36,944 nucleotides of DNA from Acidobacteriaceae bacterium (GTDB taxonomy: Bacteria; Acidobacteriota; Terriglobia; Terriglobales; Acidobacteriaceae). The notes beneath the pieces are model-generated. The model was not told the DNA's origin. It made no database searches and worked only from the letters and a program-made list of their open reading frames with translations. This document shows, piece after piece, positions 1-8,081 of this stretch (the first letter of the stretch is position 1; the number at the start of each line of letters is the position of its first letter). Made by a program: the position numbers and the translations under genes. The stretch spans positions 1 through 36,944 of the forward strand of contig JASHRF010000011.1 of the NCBI GenBank assembly GCA_030037545.1. The letters are read 5' to 3'.

Positions 1-2511
1 TCCAGCATCACCATCGATCCGCATGACTCCACCGGGAATACGGTGTACGCGACCATCTCAGTCATTTCAGAAACCGGCGAGGCCGAGCCCACCATTTACC
101 GCTCGACCAACGGCGGCGCCGTGTGGAACAGCGTCATGAGCAACCTTCCCAATGCACCGGTGAATGCCGTGGCCATCGATCCGCAGAGCGCGAACACGGT
201 TTATGCCGCCACCGATGTTGGGGTGTATTACACCACGGAAATTACCGCCTGCGCCCAACTGCTCGCCAACTGCTGGTCGCCATTCGGCACCGGGTTGCCC
301 GAAGCTCCGGTGGTAGCTCTCAGCGCAGCGCCGGCGGGCGTAACGCCGCCTATGCTGGCGGCGGGAACTTACGGCCGCGGGATCTGGCAAACGAGCTTGT
401 GGACAGCGGACACGAGTCTTTCCGCCGCGTCGGCGAATCCCGGATCGCTCGACTTTCCGAGCCAGATTTTCGGGACCACCAGCGCTGCCTCGGTTGTGAC
501 TCTGACGAACACGGGAAGCATTGCGCTGACATTCACTTCCCCCATCGCCTTTACCGGCGATGCGAGCGATTTCGGCGCCACGGGCAACTGCATTGGCCAG
601 CTGGTCCCAACCGGCGGGACATGCACGCTTGACGTTACGTTTACGCCCCAGGCCACGGGCCAGCGTACCGCGCAGATGATCGTTTTCGCGAATATCTACG
701 GCGGACAACTCTCCGTCGATCTCAATGGCACGGGGCTGCCCGGGGGCAACTTTACGCCCAGCCCGAGCAGCCTGAGCTTCGGGCAGGTAGAGGTCGGTTC
801 AACTTCCTCTCCACTCCAGGTTACCGTCACCAACTCCGCAACCGCTGCCATCCCCATTTCCGCCGAGACCGTGACCCAGCCGTTTGTTCTGACCGCCAAC
901 TCCTGCGGCACAACCAGCCTTGGAGCCGATAGCTCATGCCAGGTGCAGGTTGCCTTCGCGCCCACGCAGCCGGGCGCTGCCACGGGGATGCTTACGTTCA
1001 CGGACGGAGACGGCACGCAGACTGTTCAACTGGCCGGGACCGGCGCGGCTGCCCCGACTGACGTTCTCAATCCCACATCGATCGCGTTTCCGTCCACCGC
1101 ATCAGGACAGATTTCGGCCGCGCAGCCTGTGACCATCACCAACAACGGCGACTTGCCGCTCCAGGTCAACTCCATCAGCGCGAGCGCTAACTTCCAGCAG
1201 TCGAGCGGTTGTATTTCCGGGGTTGCGGCGCACTCCAACTGCACCATTAGCGTGCAGTTCGCACCCACGCAGACGGGCGCGCTCACGGGAACGCTTACCC
1301 TCGTGGACGCGCTGGGCTCCAAGACCGTCTCGCTCAGCGGAACCGGCCTTCAGCCCGCGGCGCTGACCGTCAGTCCGCCCAGCGTGAGCTTTGCGCAGCA
1401 ACAGCCGGGGGTTGCCGGATCCCCGCAGACACTTACGGTCACCAACAGCGGCGGCGCGGCCATGGCTAACATCGGGTTTCAGATCACCGGTCCCGGCGCG
1501 GCCGATTACTCGGTGGGCGCGACCAACTGCGGAGCGCTGCTGAACAGCGGCGGCCAATGCACCGTGCAGGTAGTCTTTGCGCCGTTGGCGACCGGCCTCC
1601 TCACAGCCGCACTAGCCGTCTCCTCGTCCACGCCCGGCGTGACCGCCGCGTCGGTTCCGCTCAACGGCTCAGGCCAACTGGCCACCGGCTTCCAAGCCAA
1701 TCCTTCGCAGCTTCCGTTCTTCACTGTCATTCCGGTGGGCGAGCTGAGCTCCGCACAATCTGTGACCATCACCAACTCGAGCCAGTACTCCATCAGTGCG
1801 GTTTCGGTCACGGCCGCCGGGCCATTCAGCCTGACACAGAACACCTGTAGCGGCACGCTGGGCGCGGGCGCCGGGTGTACCACGGGAGTCATTTTCGCGC
1901 CCAGCAGCAGCGGCTCGGCGGCCGGGACGCTGACGGTCAGTTCTACCGATGTGGCTACGCCCGCCACAGTTGCTCTCTCGGGCACCGGATTTGCCTTCAG
2001 CGTCCAGCCGTCGGGTTCAACGAGCCAGACGGTCACCAGCGGCCAGCAGGCCGACTACGCGCTGGTCATCACGCCTGCCGGCGCGCCGGGCACATTTTCT
2101 CTCCAGTGCGGCACGCTGCCCGCCAATGCGCTCTGCATCTTCAACCCCACGACTCAAACCCTCAGCGCCGGCGTGCAGGGCAACGTCCTGGTGGAGATTT
2201 ATACCGGCAGCTCCGGCCTGAGCGCGCAGATTAAGCCGTTCACTGCCCGGCGCGTCTGGCCGCTGGCATGCGTCCTCATCCTGGTGCCGCTTGCGCTGTG
2301 GCGCCGCCGCGGTATCGTCTTCGTGCTGCTGCCGACTATTGTTCTATCCGCCGGACTCTCCAGTTGCACCAGCGCCATTGGTGGCTCAAGCGGCGGAGGC
2401 GGAGGGCAAGACGGCGCCGGCGCCACGCCGTCCGGAACGTATTCGATTCCGGTCAGCATCTCCTCCTCGGGCATGACGCAATCCATTACTCTGACCATGA
2501 TTGTGGACTGA
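1..2511 (+). CDS. Choice-of-anchor D multidomain surface protein, 5' partial
   Basis: The frame is open to base 1, so the true start lies upstream; the first residues (SSITIDPHDSTGNTVYAT) match a later repeat (VAIDPQSANTVYAATD). The N-terminal ~120 residues look like the end of a BNR/sortilin-like beta-propeller. Five Ig-like domains of about 100 residues follow, each with a PSSLSFGQVEVG-type opening, a Cys pair, an FAPTQPG-type strand and an SLSGTG ending: the choice-of-anchor D (ASH-like) family. Near the C-terminus a hydrophobic segment (VWPLACVLILVPLALW) is followed by Arg residues, a second hydrophobic stretch, a Gly-rich linker and a beta-rich tail. Such proteins are usually exported and attached to the cell surface; the ligand is unknown. 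The domain call is firm, the function is not. Confidence 0.85.
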   Translation, partial: SSITIDPHDSTGNTVYATISVISETGEAEPTIYRSTNGGAVWNSVMSNLPNAPVNAVAIDPQSANTVYAATDVGVYYTTEITACAQLLANCWSPFGTGLPEAPVVALSAAPAGVTPPMLAAGTYGRGIWQTSLWTADTSLSAASANPGSLDFPSQIFGTTSAASVVTLTNTGSIALTFTSPIAFTGDASDFGATGNCIGQLVPTGGTCTLDVTFTPQATGQRTAQMIVFANIYGGQLSVDLNGTGLPGGNFTPSPSSLSFGQVEVGSTSSPLQVTVTNSATAAIPISAETVTQPFVLTANSCGTTSLGADSSCQVQVAFAPTQPGAATGMLTFTDGDGTQTVQLAGTGAAAPTDVLNPTSIAFPSTASGQISAAQPVTITNNGDLPLQVNSISASANFQQSSGCISGVAAHSNCTISVQFAPTQTGALTGTLTLVDALGSKTVSLSGTGLQPAALTVSPPSVSFAQQQPGVAGSPQTLTVTNSGGAAMANIGFQITGPGAADYSVGATNCGALLNSGGQCTVQVVFAPLATGLLTAALAVSSSTPGVTAASVPLNGSGQLATGFQANPSQLPFFTVIPVGELSSAQSVTITNSSQYSISAVSVTAAGPFSLTQNTCSGTLGAGAGCTTGVIFAPSSSGSAAGTLTVSSTDVATPATVALSGTGFAFSVQPSGSTSQTVTSGQQADYALVITPAGAPGTFSLQCGTLPANALCIFNPTTQTLSAGVQGNVLVEIYTGSSGLSAQIKPFTARRVWPLACVLILVPLALWRRRGIVFVLLPTIVLSAGLSSCTSAIGGSSGGGGGQDGAGATPSGTYSIPVSISSSGMTQSITLTMIVD

Positions 2512-2677
2512 TGCCGCCCATCACGCAGCGCGCGCTCGCGTCGGCGGCCCAATCAATCCCTTCAGCAGCCAATGGCGCGCGACCCATTCGCGTTTCCTCC
2601 ACCAGCTATACTTGAGTTTCGGAATTCATTCAAAATGCCGGGCGCGCTCTGCGCCGAGGGTCGTCGCAGAAATCATC

Positions 2678-2998
2678 ATGACTGCCAAAGTGACCGTAGA
2701 AGACGTGCACCGCGTCGCCGAGCTGGCCCACCTTGAGCTCACGCCTGAGGAATCCGGCCGCATGGTGAAAGACCTGAACGCCATTCTGGACTATGTGGCC
2801 GAGCTCAACGAGCTCGACACCTCGAGCGTGGCCCCGATGGCGCAGGTGAGCGAGTTGGGAGGGTCCGGCGCCTCTACCGGCACCTCCAAACCGCGTCCGG
2901 ATCGGGTCGAGCCGTCGCTCGATCGCGCCGCCGTGATGCGCGAGGCGCCGGAGACTGACCAGGCATTCTTCAAAGTGCCGAAGGTGATTGAAAGATAA
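2678..2998 (+). CDS. gatC: Asp-tRNA(Asn)/Glu-tRNA(Gln) amidotransferase subunit GatC
   Basis: 106 residues beginning MTAKVTVEDVHRVAELAHLE, the typical GatC N-terminus, and ending with the family's EAPETDQAFFKVPKVIE tail. GatC is the small belt subunit that holds GatA to GatB in the GatCAB complex, which transamidates mischarged Glu-tRNA(Gln) and Asp-tRNA(Asn). The frame continues upstream to 2501 but family similarity begins only at the ATG at 2678, so that start is used; the Shine-Dalgarno is weak. A TATACT hexamer at 2607-2612 might be part of a promoter. gatA follows after 63 bp; gatB is not in the window, so it must be encoded elsewhere. Confidence 0.95.
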   Translation: MTAKVTVEDVHRVAELAHLELTPEESGRMVKDLNAILDYVAELNELDTSSVAPMAQVSELGGSGASTGTSKPRPDRVEPSLDRAAVMREAPETDQAFFKVPKVIER

Positions 2999-2999
2999 G

Positions 3000-3041
3000 G
3001 ATCAGAGATCGGAGATCCGGGACCAGGGATCCAGGATCAGA
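3000..3041. repeat. Heptad array, GATCNGR type
   Basis: Six consecutive 7-nt units fill most of the gatC-gatA spacer: GATCAGA, GATCGGA, GATCCGG, GACCAGG, GATCCAG, GATCAGA. It begins one base after the gatC stop codon and ends 20 bp before the gatA start. It is one of many 7-nt-period arrays in this window. Confidence 0.8.
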
Positions 3042-3061
3042 AAAGGCGACCGGCCGGCGAG

Positions 3062-4516
3062 ATGAAGATTGCTGAAACATTTGTCGAGAAGCCCAAGACC
3101 CTGGCCGAACTGTGCGCCGATTTGACGGCAGGGCGCATCAAGGCCGTCGATCTTGCCAACGGCTACTACCAGCGTATCGAGAAGGTCAATCCGCATCTGA
3201 ATGTTTATCTGAGTCTCACTCGTGAGCGCGCCATGGCGCAGGCCGAGCGCGTGGATGCTTTGGCCCGCAAGGGCGATCCGCTTCCGCCGCTGGCCGGCGT
3301 TCCAATGGGCATCAAGGACGTGCTGATGATGCAGGGCGCCCCGGCGACAGCAGGGTCGAAGATCCTCGAAGGCTATCGGCCTCCGTACGATGCCACGGTC
3401 GTGACGCGGCTCGAATCCGCCGGCGCGGTTCTGCTCGGCAAGCTCAACTGCGACGAGTTTGCCATGGGCTCCTCAAACGAGAATTCAGCTTACGGGCCGG
3501 TGCGCAATCCGGTCGATCCGGAGCGGGTTCCTGGAGGCTCCAGCGGGGGCTCGGCCGCGGCGGTTGCGGCCAATCTTGCCGCAGGCACGCTGGGCACAGA
3601 TACCGGCGGATCCGTGCGCCAGCCGGCCAGCTTCTGCGGCGTGGTGGGCGTAATGCCCACCTATGGCCGCGTGTCGCGCTATGGCCTGATTGCCTTTGCT
3701 TCGTCTCTCGACCGCATCGGGCCCTTCGCCGCCAATGTGCGCGACGCCGCTACGCTGCTGAATGTGATTGCCGGCCACGACGCGCACGACGCCACCAGCT
3801 CGCCGGCTCCGGTGGAGGATTACGCTGTTGAAAGCGACCAGCCCGCCGCAGGCCTGCGCGTCGGCGTTCCAGCCGAGTATTTCGGGGAGGGTCTCGACCC
3901 GGAGGTCGGCGCCACAATCGAGAAGGGCATCGAGGCTCTGAAGGCGGCCGGCTGCGTGGTCAAGCCGGTCTCGCTGCCGCACACCAAGTACGCCGTTCCC
4001 ACCTACTACCTCATCGCCACGGCTGAAGCCAGCGCGAATCTTGCTCGCTTCGACGGTGTGCGCTATGGCTACCGCTCGCCCCACTCCGCCACGCTCGCCG
4101 CTATGTACAGCCACTCCCGCAACGAAGGATTCGGCGCCGAGGTCAAGCGGCGCATCCTGCTCGGCACCTACGCGCTCTCCGCCGGCTATTACGATGCCTA
4201 TTATTTGAAGGCGCAGCAGGTGCGCCGTCTGCTGGCCGAGGAGTTCCTGCGCGCTTTTGCCGAGGTGGACGCCATCGTGACGCCAACCTCACCGGTTCCC
4301 GCATTCAAGCTCGGCGAGAAGACGGGCGATCCGCTGGCCATGTACCTGGCCGACATCTATACCGTCACGGCAAGCCTTGCCGGTATCTGCGGCGTGACCG
4401 TTCCCTGCGGCGCAACCTCCGGCGGATTGCCGGTGGGCATGCAAGTGCTCGCCCGCCATCTCTGCGAATCGACGGCATTCCGGATTGCGCGCACGGTGGA
4501 AGAAGCAAGTTCTTGA
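3062..4516 (+). CDS. gatA: Asp-tRNA(Asn)/Glu-tRNA(Gln) amidotransferase subunit GatA
   Basis: 484 residues, the usual GatA length. This is the glutaminase subunit of GatCAB: it releases ammonia from glutamine for amidation of mischarged tRNA by GatB. The amidase-signature Lys-cisSer-Ser triad is complete: K85 in GVPMGIKD, S160 in PGGSSGGSAAA and S184 in GTDTGGSVRQPA, with the same spacing as in characterised GatA. The GatA-specific stretch MPTYGRVSRYGLIAFASSLD is present, which separates it from generic amidases. It is cotranscribed with gatC, judging by the short spacer. It converges with another amidase whose stop codon lies about 36 bp downstream. Confidence 0.96.
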   Translation: MKIAETFVEKPKTLAELCADLTAGRIKAVDLANGYYQRIEKVNPHLNVYLSLTRERAMAQAERVDALARKGDPLPPLAGVPMGIKDVLMMQGAPATAGSKILEGYRPPYDATVVTRLESAGAVLLGKLNCDEFAMGSSNENSAYGPVRNPVDPERVPGGSSGGSAAAVAANLAAGTLGTDTGGSVRQPASFCGVVGVMPTYGRVSRYGLIAFASSLDRIGPFAANVRDAATLLNVIAGHDAHDATSSPAPVEDYAVESDQPAAGLRVGVPAEYFGEGLDPEVGATIEKGIEALKAAGCVVKPVSLPHTKYAVPTYYLIATAEASANLARFDGVRYGYRSPHSATLAAMYSHSRNEGFGAEVKRRILLGTYALSAGYYDAYYLKAQQVRRLLAEEFLRAFAEVDAIVTPTSPVPAFKLGEKTGDPLAMYLADIYTVTASLAGICGVTVPCGATSGGLPVGMQVLARHLCESTAFRIARTVEEASS

Positions 4517-4540
4517 AGCGCAGCGGAAGCAACCGCAGAT

Positions 4541-4563
4541 CCTTCGCTCTGCTCAAGATGACA
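4541..4563. repeat. GCTCAAGATGACA-type dispersed repeat
   Basis: The word GCTCAAGATGACA, preceded by CCTTCGCTCT, lies where gatA and the facing amidase converge. The same 13-mer occurs at 36070-36082 and, with one mismatch on the other strand, at 23853-23865. The amidase stop codon is inside it, so the repeat contributes the last codons of that gene. Confidence 0.6.
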
Positions 4564-5881
4564 TTTGTCGTTTTTGTGATGCTTTTCTCGCTGCGCCCAT
4601 CTGTGCAGCCAGCTCCAGGAGCGCTTCGTCGTTTTCACGCGCCGCAGCCAGTTGCATTCCACCCGGTAAACAGGGAATTGCGACAATGGGCACACCTGCC
4701 AGGCTGAATGGCGAAGTATAGCGCAGCAGGCGCTTGCGCACCTGGTCGACGGACTGGCCGGAGCCGGAGGCCAGCTTTGCGACGGGAGCGCAGGGCAGCA
4801 TTACCAGCTCGCGCGTGGCGAACAACTCGTCCATGCGCGCGCGAAAATCGGCGTGACGCCGGCGCAGCGTGGCCAGCTCCGCAGCACCCAGGCTCGCGCC
4901 CCACTCCAGGCGATCGCTAATAGGCTTCTCGAATTGGTCGAAATTTCCGGCGTGGATGCGCGCTGCCTCCGAAGCCTGCAGCGGCGCGAGGATCTCCATC
5001 GATTCCGTCCACCAACCCGTCTCGATGGCCCGCGCTTCCAATCCCAAATCCTGCAACTCGCGAATTGCGGCGCGAAAACTCGCCGCAATCTCCGGCTCGC
5101 AATCGCCGAGAAAGCTCTCGCCCACATGCGCGAAGCGGCCGAATTTGCGAACCGCTCCGGCGTTGGCTGGCGCAAACGGCGCCGCCAGCAGCGGCGCGTC
5201 TTCGAGATCGCGAAACAGCCAACCCATGGTGTCGAAGGATTCAGCCAGGTGCGCGCCGCCGCGCCAGTCGCCGCGGCCCAGGGAAGAGCGATACCCGACC
5301 AATCCGCACAGTGCAGCAGGCACGCGCACCGAGCCGCCGGTATCAGTGCCGATGGCCGCCACAGCGGAGCCTTCCATCACGCTAGCGGCCGCGCCGCTCG
5401 AGGAGCCTCCGGTGAGCGCATCCTCTGTGCCCGGCTGAATGCAGTCGCCGAACTCGGGATTCTCGCCGGTGATGCCGTAGGCGAGCGGGTGCAGATGCGT
5501 CTTGCCCACGATGACCGCGCCCATGGAGCGCAACTGCTCCGCCAGCCAGGAATCGCGCGCGGCAACTCCGTTCCGGTCGCGGTAAAAGCGGACGCCGCAG
5601 GTGGTTGGCGCGCCGGCCAGGTCGAAGCAATCCTTGACGGAAATCGGCACTCCCCACAGAGCGCTGCGGCCATCGCCAAACGCGCCGGCGGTTCCGCGCG
5701 GCATGGCTTCCACGCGAGCGGCCTCGGCACGGGTCCATGCCGCGTCCTGCCAGAGATACGTGTTGCGGTGCAGCGTTCGATTCGAGCGCGCCAGCGCCTG
5801 TTCGGTCAGTTCAGATGCCTGAGTGGCGCCGGTTGCGAGCGCGCGGCGCAAGTCGCGGACGTTCCACGGGAGGTTGGTCAT
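4553..5881 (-). CDS. Amidase-signature family amidohydrolase, substrate unknown
   Basis: 442 residues from an ATG at 5881 (MTNLPWNVRDLRRALATG). The frame runs open to 6052, but the upstream residues are Arg-rich and unlike the family. The Lys-cisSer-Ser triad is visible: K83 in GVPISVKDCFD, S160 in LTGGSSSGAAAS and S184 in GTDTGGSVRVPA. The family hydrolyses carboxamides. The sequence lacks the GatA-specific region and is about 40 residues shorter than GatA here, so it is likely a catabolic or detoxifying amidase and not a second tRNA subunit. No neighbour indicates the substrate. Its C-terminal codons run into a dispersed intergenic repeat. Confidence 0.88.
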   Translation of the reverse strand: MTNLPWNVRDLRRALATGATQASELTEQALARSNRTLHRNTYLWQDAAWTRAEAARVEAMPRGTAGAFGDGRSALWGVPISVKDCFDLAGAPTTCGVRFYRDRNGVAARDSWLAEQLRSMGAVIVGKTHLHPLAYGITGENPEFGDCIQPGTEDALTGGSSSGAAASVMEGSAVAAIGTDTGGSVRVPAALCGLVGYRSSLGRGDWRGGAHLAESFDTMGWLFRDLEDAPLLAAPFAPANAGAVRKFGRFAHVGESFLGDCEPEIAASFRAAIRELQDLGLEARAIETGWWTESMEILAPLQASEAARIHAGNFDQFEKPISDRLEWGASLGAAELATLRRRHADFRARMDELFATRELVMLPCAPVAKLASGSGQSVDQVRKRLLRYTSPFSLAGVPIVAIPCLPGGMQLAAARENDEALLELAAQMGAARKASQKRQMSS

Positions 5882-6094
5882 CACCACGATTCTACGGCGG
5901 CGCTCCAGGCCGGACAGAAGCGCCCCAAGAAGCAAAGCGGCTCTGCGCGAGCCGCCCTTCCTGCCGTGCCGTCGCTCCGTGAGATATCTCTCCGCTGTGC
6001 ATCCGGCAGCCGAAAGCGAGGCGTTGACGGTGGCCGTGCGATCGGCCTGCACCGGGATGCGGATTCTTCTGGGTGGCGTAGCCTCGGGCTGTGT

Positions 6095-6234
6095 AGCTAA
6101 CAGTCTGTGGCAAAAGTCAAAAATTCAAGAAAAACCATTCCTCAGCGGCTAAAGCCGCATTGATTTGAGACCACTTACGGCACGGCTGAAGCCGTGCCCT
6201 TTCAAAACTCGACTTTTACCACAGGCTGCTAAGC
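6095..6234. mobile_element. MITE-like element with terminal inverted repeats and internal REP hairpins
   Basis: About 140 bp bounded by inverted repeats: the left end has CTGTGGCAAAAGTC and the right end is the complement of CTGTGGTAAAAGTC; the 21-nt cores match at 18 positions. Inside are two perfect hairpins, GCGGCT-aa-AGCCGC (6145-6158) and GGCACGGC-tgaa-GCCGTGCC (6179-6198). It encodes nothing. The right end abuts a gene relic. Non-autonomous mobility is inferred from structure only. Confidence 0.6.
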
Positions 6235-6320
6235 GTGTAATTGCCGATGGGCAGGTTTACAAAGGTATATTCACAGGCCGCGCTGGTACTCGTCGCGCGA
6301 GTAAGGGGATAACGGCTCCG
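6216..6320 (-). pseudogene. Relic of a carboxypeptidase-regulatory-like / TonB-receptor gene
   Basis: The minus strand encodes ATSTSAACEYTFVNLPIGNY, then TL and a stop provided by the inverted repeat of the adjacent MITE-like element. The G/E-Y-x-F-x-N-L-P-x-G-x-Y-T-L pattern is typical of the N-terminal carboxypeptidase-regulatory-like domain of acidobacterial TonB-dependent receptors. Nothing upstream or across the element continues the domain, so only a fragment survives. The rest of 6235-6529 shows no convincing gene; the surrounding 110-codon frame is otherwise unconvincing. Confidence 0.5.
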
Positions 6321-6529
6321 GTATAAAATTCCCGTAAAAATCTTCAGAAGTGGCGAGGAGGGCGCCGCTATCGTCGAAGAAATTCGGCCATGCGATTCAC
6401 AATTCATGCCGGTTTTCCACATCCCGGGGCGCTCGTGTTTGACGCGGTACGGTTGAAATTGACATTCAGCCATCGCCTCGATGCCTGGCCGAGCATGGTG
6501 CAACACCATCGATCCGCGAGGAAACCCAC

Positions 6530-7027
6530 ATGACGATCCGTCTCGCAAAGATCCTGATTCTAGCCGCCCTGGCTCTTGATTACTCGTTGGTCGTCTTCAA
6601 CAACCTTGATGACTTCAATACCAACTTCCAGTTCGTGCGCCATGTGCTGCTCATGGATACGACGGCTGCGGGAAACCACCCTATGGGCCGCGCCATTCAC
6701 TCGCCGGCGCTGCATCTTGCATTCTACGTAGGAATCATCGCGTGGGAGGTGTGTCTTGCGCTGCTGGCGTGGTGGGGTGCGGCGCGCATGCTGTGGGCAC
6801 GCGCCGGCACAGCCAAGCAATTCAACGCTGCCAAGCAAGCAGCAATTGCCGCACTCACGGCCTCGTTGCTGCTTTGGCTGGTAGCGTTTTTTGCGGTGGG
6901 TGGCGAGTGGTTCCTGATGTGGCAATCGGCGGCGTGGAATGGCCAGCAAGCGGCGTTTCGCAACTTTACGATGGCAGGAATTGTTCTGCTCTTCCTCATC
7001 GAGCCGGAGACGGACGCTCAGTCTTGA
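6530..7027 (+). CDS. DUF2165 family small integral membrane protein
   Basis: 165 residues with four predicted membrane segments, roughly residues 4-24, 60-85, 100-125 and 140-160. The pattern of an N-terminal helix, a loop with NNLDDFNTNFQFVRHVLLMD, and the late motif GGEWFLMWQS matches the DUF2165 family of predicted small inner-membrane proteins with no known role. The ATG is preceded by GAGGAAA at 6518-6524 with suitable spacing. It stands alone; the gene downstream is on the opposite strand. Family call fairly sure, function unknown. Confidence 0.82.
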   Translation: MTIRLAKILILAALALDYSLVVFNNLDDFNTNFQFVRHVLLMDTTAAGNHPMGRAIHSPALHLAFYVGIIAWEVCLALLAWWGAARMLWARAGTAKQFNAAKQAAIAALTASLLLWLVAFFAVGGEWFLMWQSAAWNGQQAAFRNFTMAGIVLLFLIEPETDAQS

Positions 7028-7031
7028 AGAT

Positions 7032-7109
7032 TCAATCCGCTGCAGCCGGCTTCTTGTGGCGCAGCAAGTACCAGACGAGGCCGGCGACGAAAAGCGAGCC
7101 CGCTCGGCT
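7032..7109 (-). pseudogene. Possible C-terminal fragment of a membrane protein
   Basis: Between the DUF2165 gene and the sugar epimerase the minus strand reads SLFVAGLVWYLLRHKKPAAA, then D and a stop: one hydrophobic helix and a basic tail, like the end of a membrane protein. No convincing upstream part exists; the frame runs into the end of the neighbouring gene. It could be chance in GC-rich DNA. Confidence 0.2.
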
Positions 7110-7129
7110 TCGCGATGACGGCCGCGCGC

Positions 7130-8005
7130 TCACGCGTGCGCCAGGTAGCCCATACCGGTGAGCAGGCCGCGCATGTAAGCGTAACTCGAGATTACGCCCG
7201 GCATCGGATCGTCGGCGTGCACCTCGTATTCAAGATCGACAAATCCCTTGTAGCGAATGGCGATCAGCGCGGCAAACATCTCGCGGAAGGGCAGAATGCC
7301 CTCGCCCACAGCAACCTGGCTGGCCTTGTCGCGGAAACTGGTCAGGTCCTTCACGTGCATGTTATAAAGGCGAGGCCCGGCGGCGTGGATGGCGTCAACC
7401 AGGTTGGCGCCGGCGCGCGCGGCGTGACCCACATCGATGCAGCAGCCGATGCGCGGGTCCATTCCTTTGACAGCCTTGAGCACGTCGAACGGGGAAGGGA
7501 AATACTTGTCTTCCGGGCCGTGATTGTGAATGGCGACGCGAAGGTCATATTCCTTCACGCGCCTCTCGATGCCGGGCAGCATGGCCGGCGTGGGATCTCC
7601 CACTACCATCACCGGAACTCCGGCACGCTTTACGTATTCGAATTTGGATTGCATATCGGCATCGTCACCTTTGAAGTAGACGACTCCCGCGGCATGCAGC
7701 TTGATGCCCGCGGCCGCGTAGTCGGCCAGCGCTTGGACCTCCGCGGCCGGGTCCATGGGCAGGTGATCCTTCATGTCCTTCGCGTTGAGGTCGCTGAGGT
7801 CGAGTTGCTTCATGAAGCCGATCAACTGCGCGCGCGTGAAATTGCGGAAGGTGTAGCTGGCCAGTCCCAGCCGTATTGGCGAGGGCCTGCCGGTTTCCGC
7901 AACCGCCTCAGCGTAGATGGGAGCCGCACCGGAAAGAGCGCCGGCAGCCGCAGCCACCATGCCCGATTGAAGAAACCTGCGGCGCGCGATTTGGTTTTTT
8001 AACAT
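7130..8005 (-). CDS. Tat-exported sugar phosphate isomerase/epimerase (xylose isomerase-like TIM barrel)
   Basis: 291 residues. The N-terminus has a twin-arginine motif (ARRRFLQSGMVAAAAGALSG) and an Ala-rich h-region, so export by Tat is likely. The rest is a xylose-isomerase-like TIM barrel: start of the barrel at PIRLGLASYTFRNF, a GVPVMVVGDPTP strand, a metal-site strand GCCIDVGHAARAG and a terminal strand VDLEYEVHADDP. Such enzymes interconvert sugars or keto-sugars; the substrate cannot be read from sequence. It is last in a minus-strand set of three Tat-signal proteins (with the oxidoreductase 76 bp upstream), suggesting periplasmic or membrane-facing sugar oxidation and isomerisation. 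Confidence 0.85.
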   Translation of the reverse strand: MLKNQIARRRFLQSGMVAAAAGALSGAAPIYAEAVAETGRPSPIRLGLASYTFRNFTRAQLIGFMKQLDLSDLNAKDMKDHLPMDPAAEVQALADYAAAGIKLHAAGVVYFKGDDADMQSKFEYVKRAGVPVMVVGDPTPAMLPGIERRVKEYDLRVAIHNHGPEDKYFPSPFDVLKAVKGMDPRIGCCIDVGHAARAGANLVDAIHAAGPRLYNMHVKDLTSFRDKASQVAVGEGILPFREMFAALIAIRYKGFVDLEYEVHADDPMPGVISSYAYMRGLLTGMGYLAHA

Positions 8006-8020
8006 TGCATGCCCCTTGGA

Positions 8021-8076
8021 GGTTAGCTCATAGCCAATGGCCTGTAGACGGCAGCCAGGAGCTGCAAGCTACCGGC
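8021..8076. repeat. Heptad array, NNNNAGC type
   Basis: Eight 7-nt units fill nearly the whole spacer between the Gfo/Idh stop and the epimerase start: GGTTAGC, TCATAGC, CAATGGC, CTGTAGA, CGGCAGC, CAGGAGC, TGCAAGC, TACCGGC. Most end in AGC or GGC. Period and phase are strict although the units differ. Confidence 0.7.
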
Positions 8077-8081
8077 TGTTT

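Noticed and set aside
2341..2400. Lipobox (LSSC) making the first protein a lipoprotein
   Set aside because: The motif is near the C-terminus after a membrane segment, not at a signal peptide cleavage site.
4853..6100. 415-codon plus-strand frame opposite the amidase
   Set aside because: Arg/Ala-rich antisense shadow of a gene with intact catalytic motifs; no recognisable domain.
6216..6548. 110-codon minus-strand frame as an intact gene
   Set aside because: Only about 25 residues look like a known domain and the stop is inside a mobile-element end; treated as a relic.
7115..8002. 295-codon plus-strand frame opposite the sugar epimerase
   Set aside because: Antisense shadow; the minus strand has a Tat signal and complete barrel motifs.
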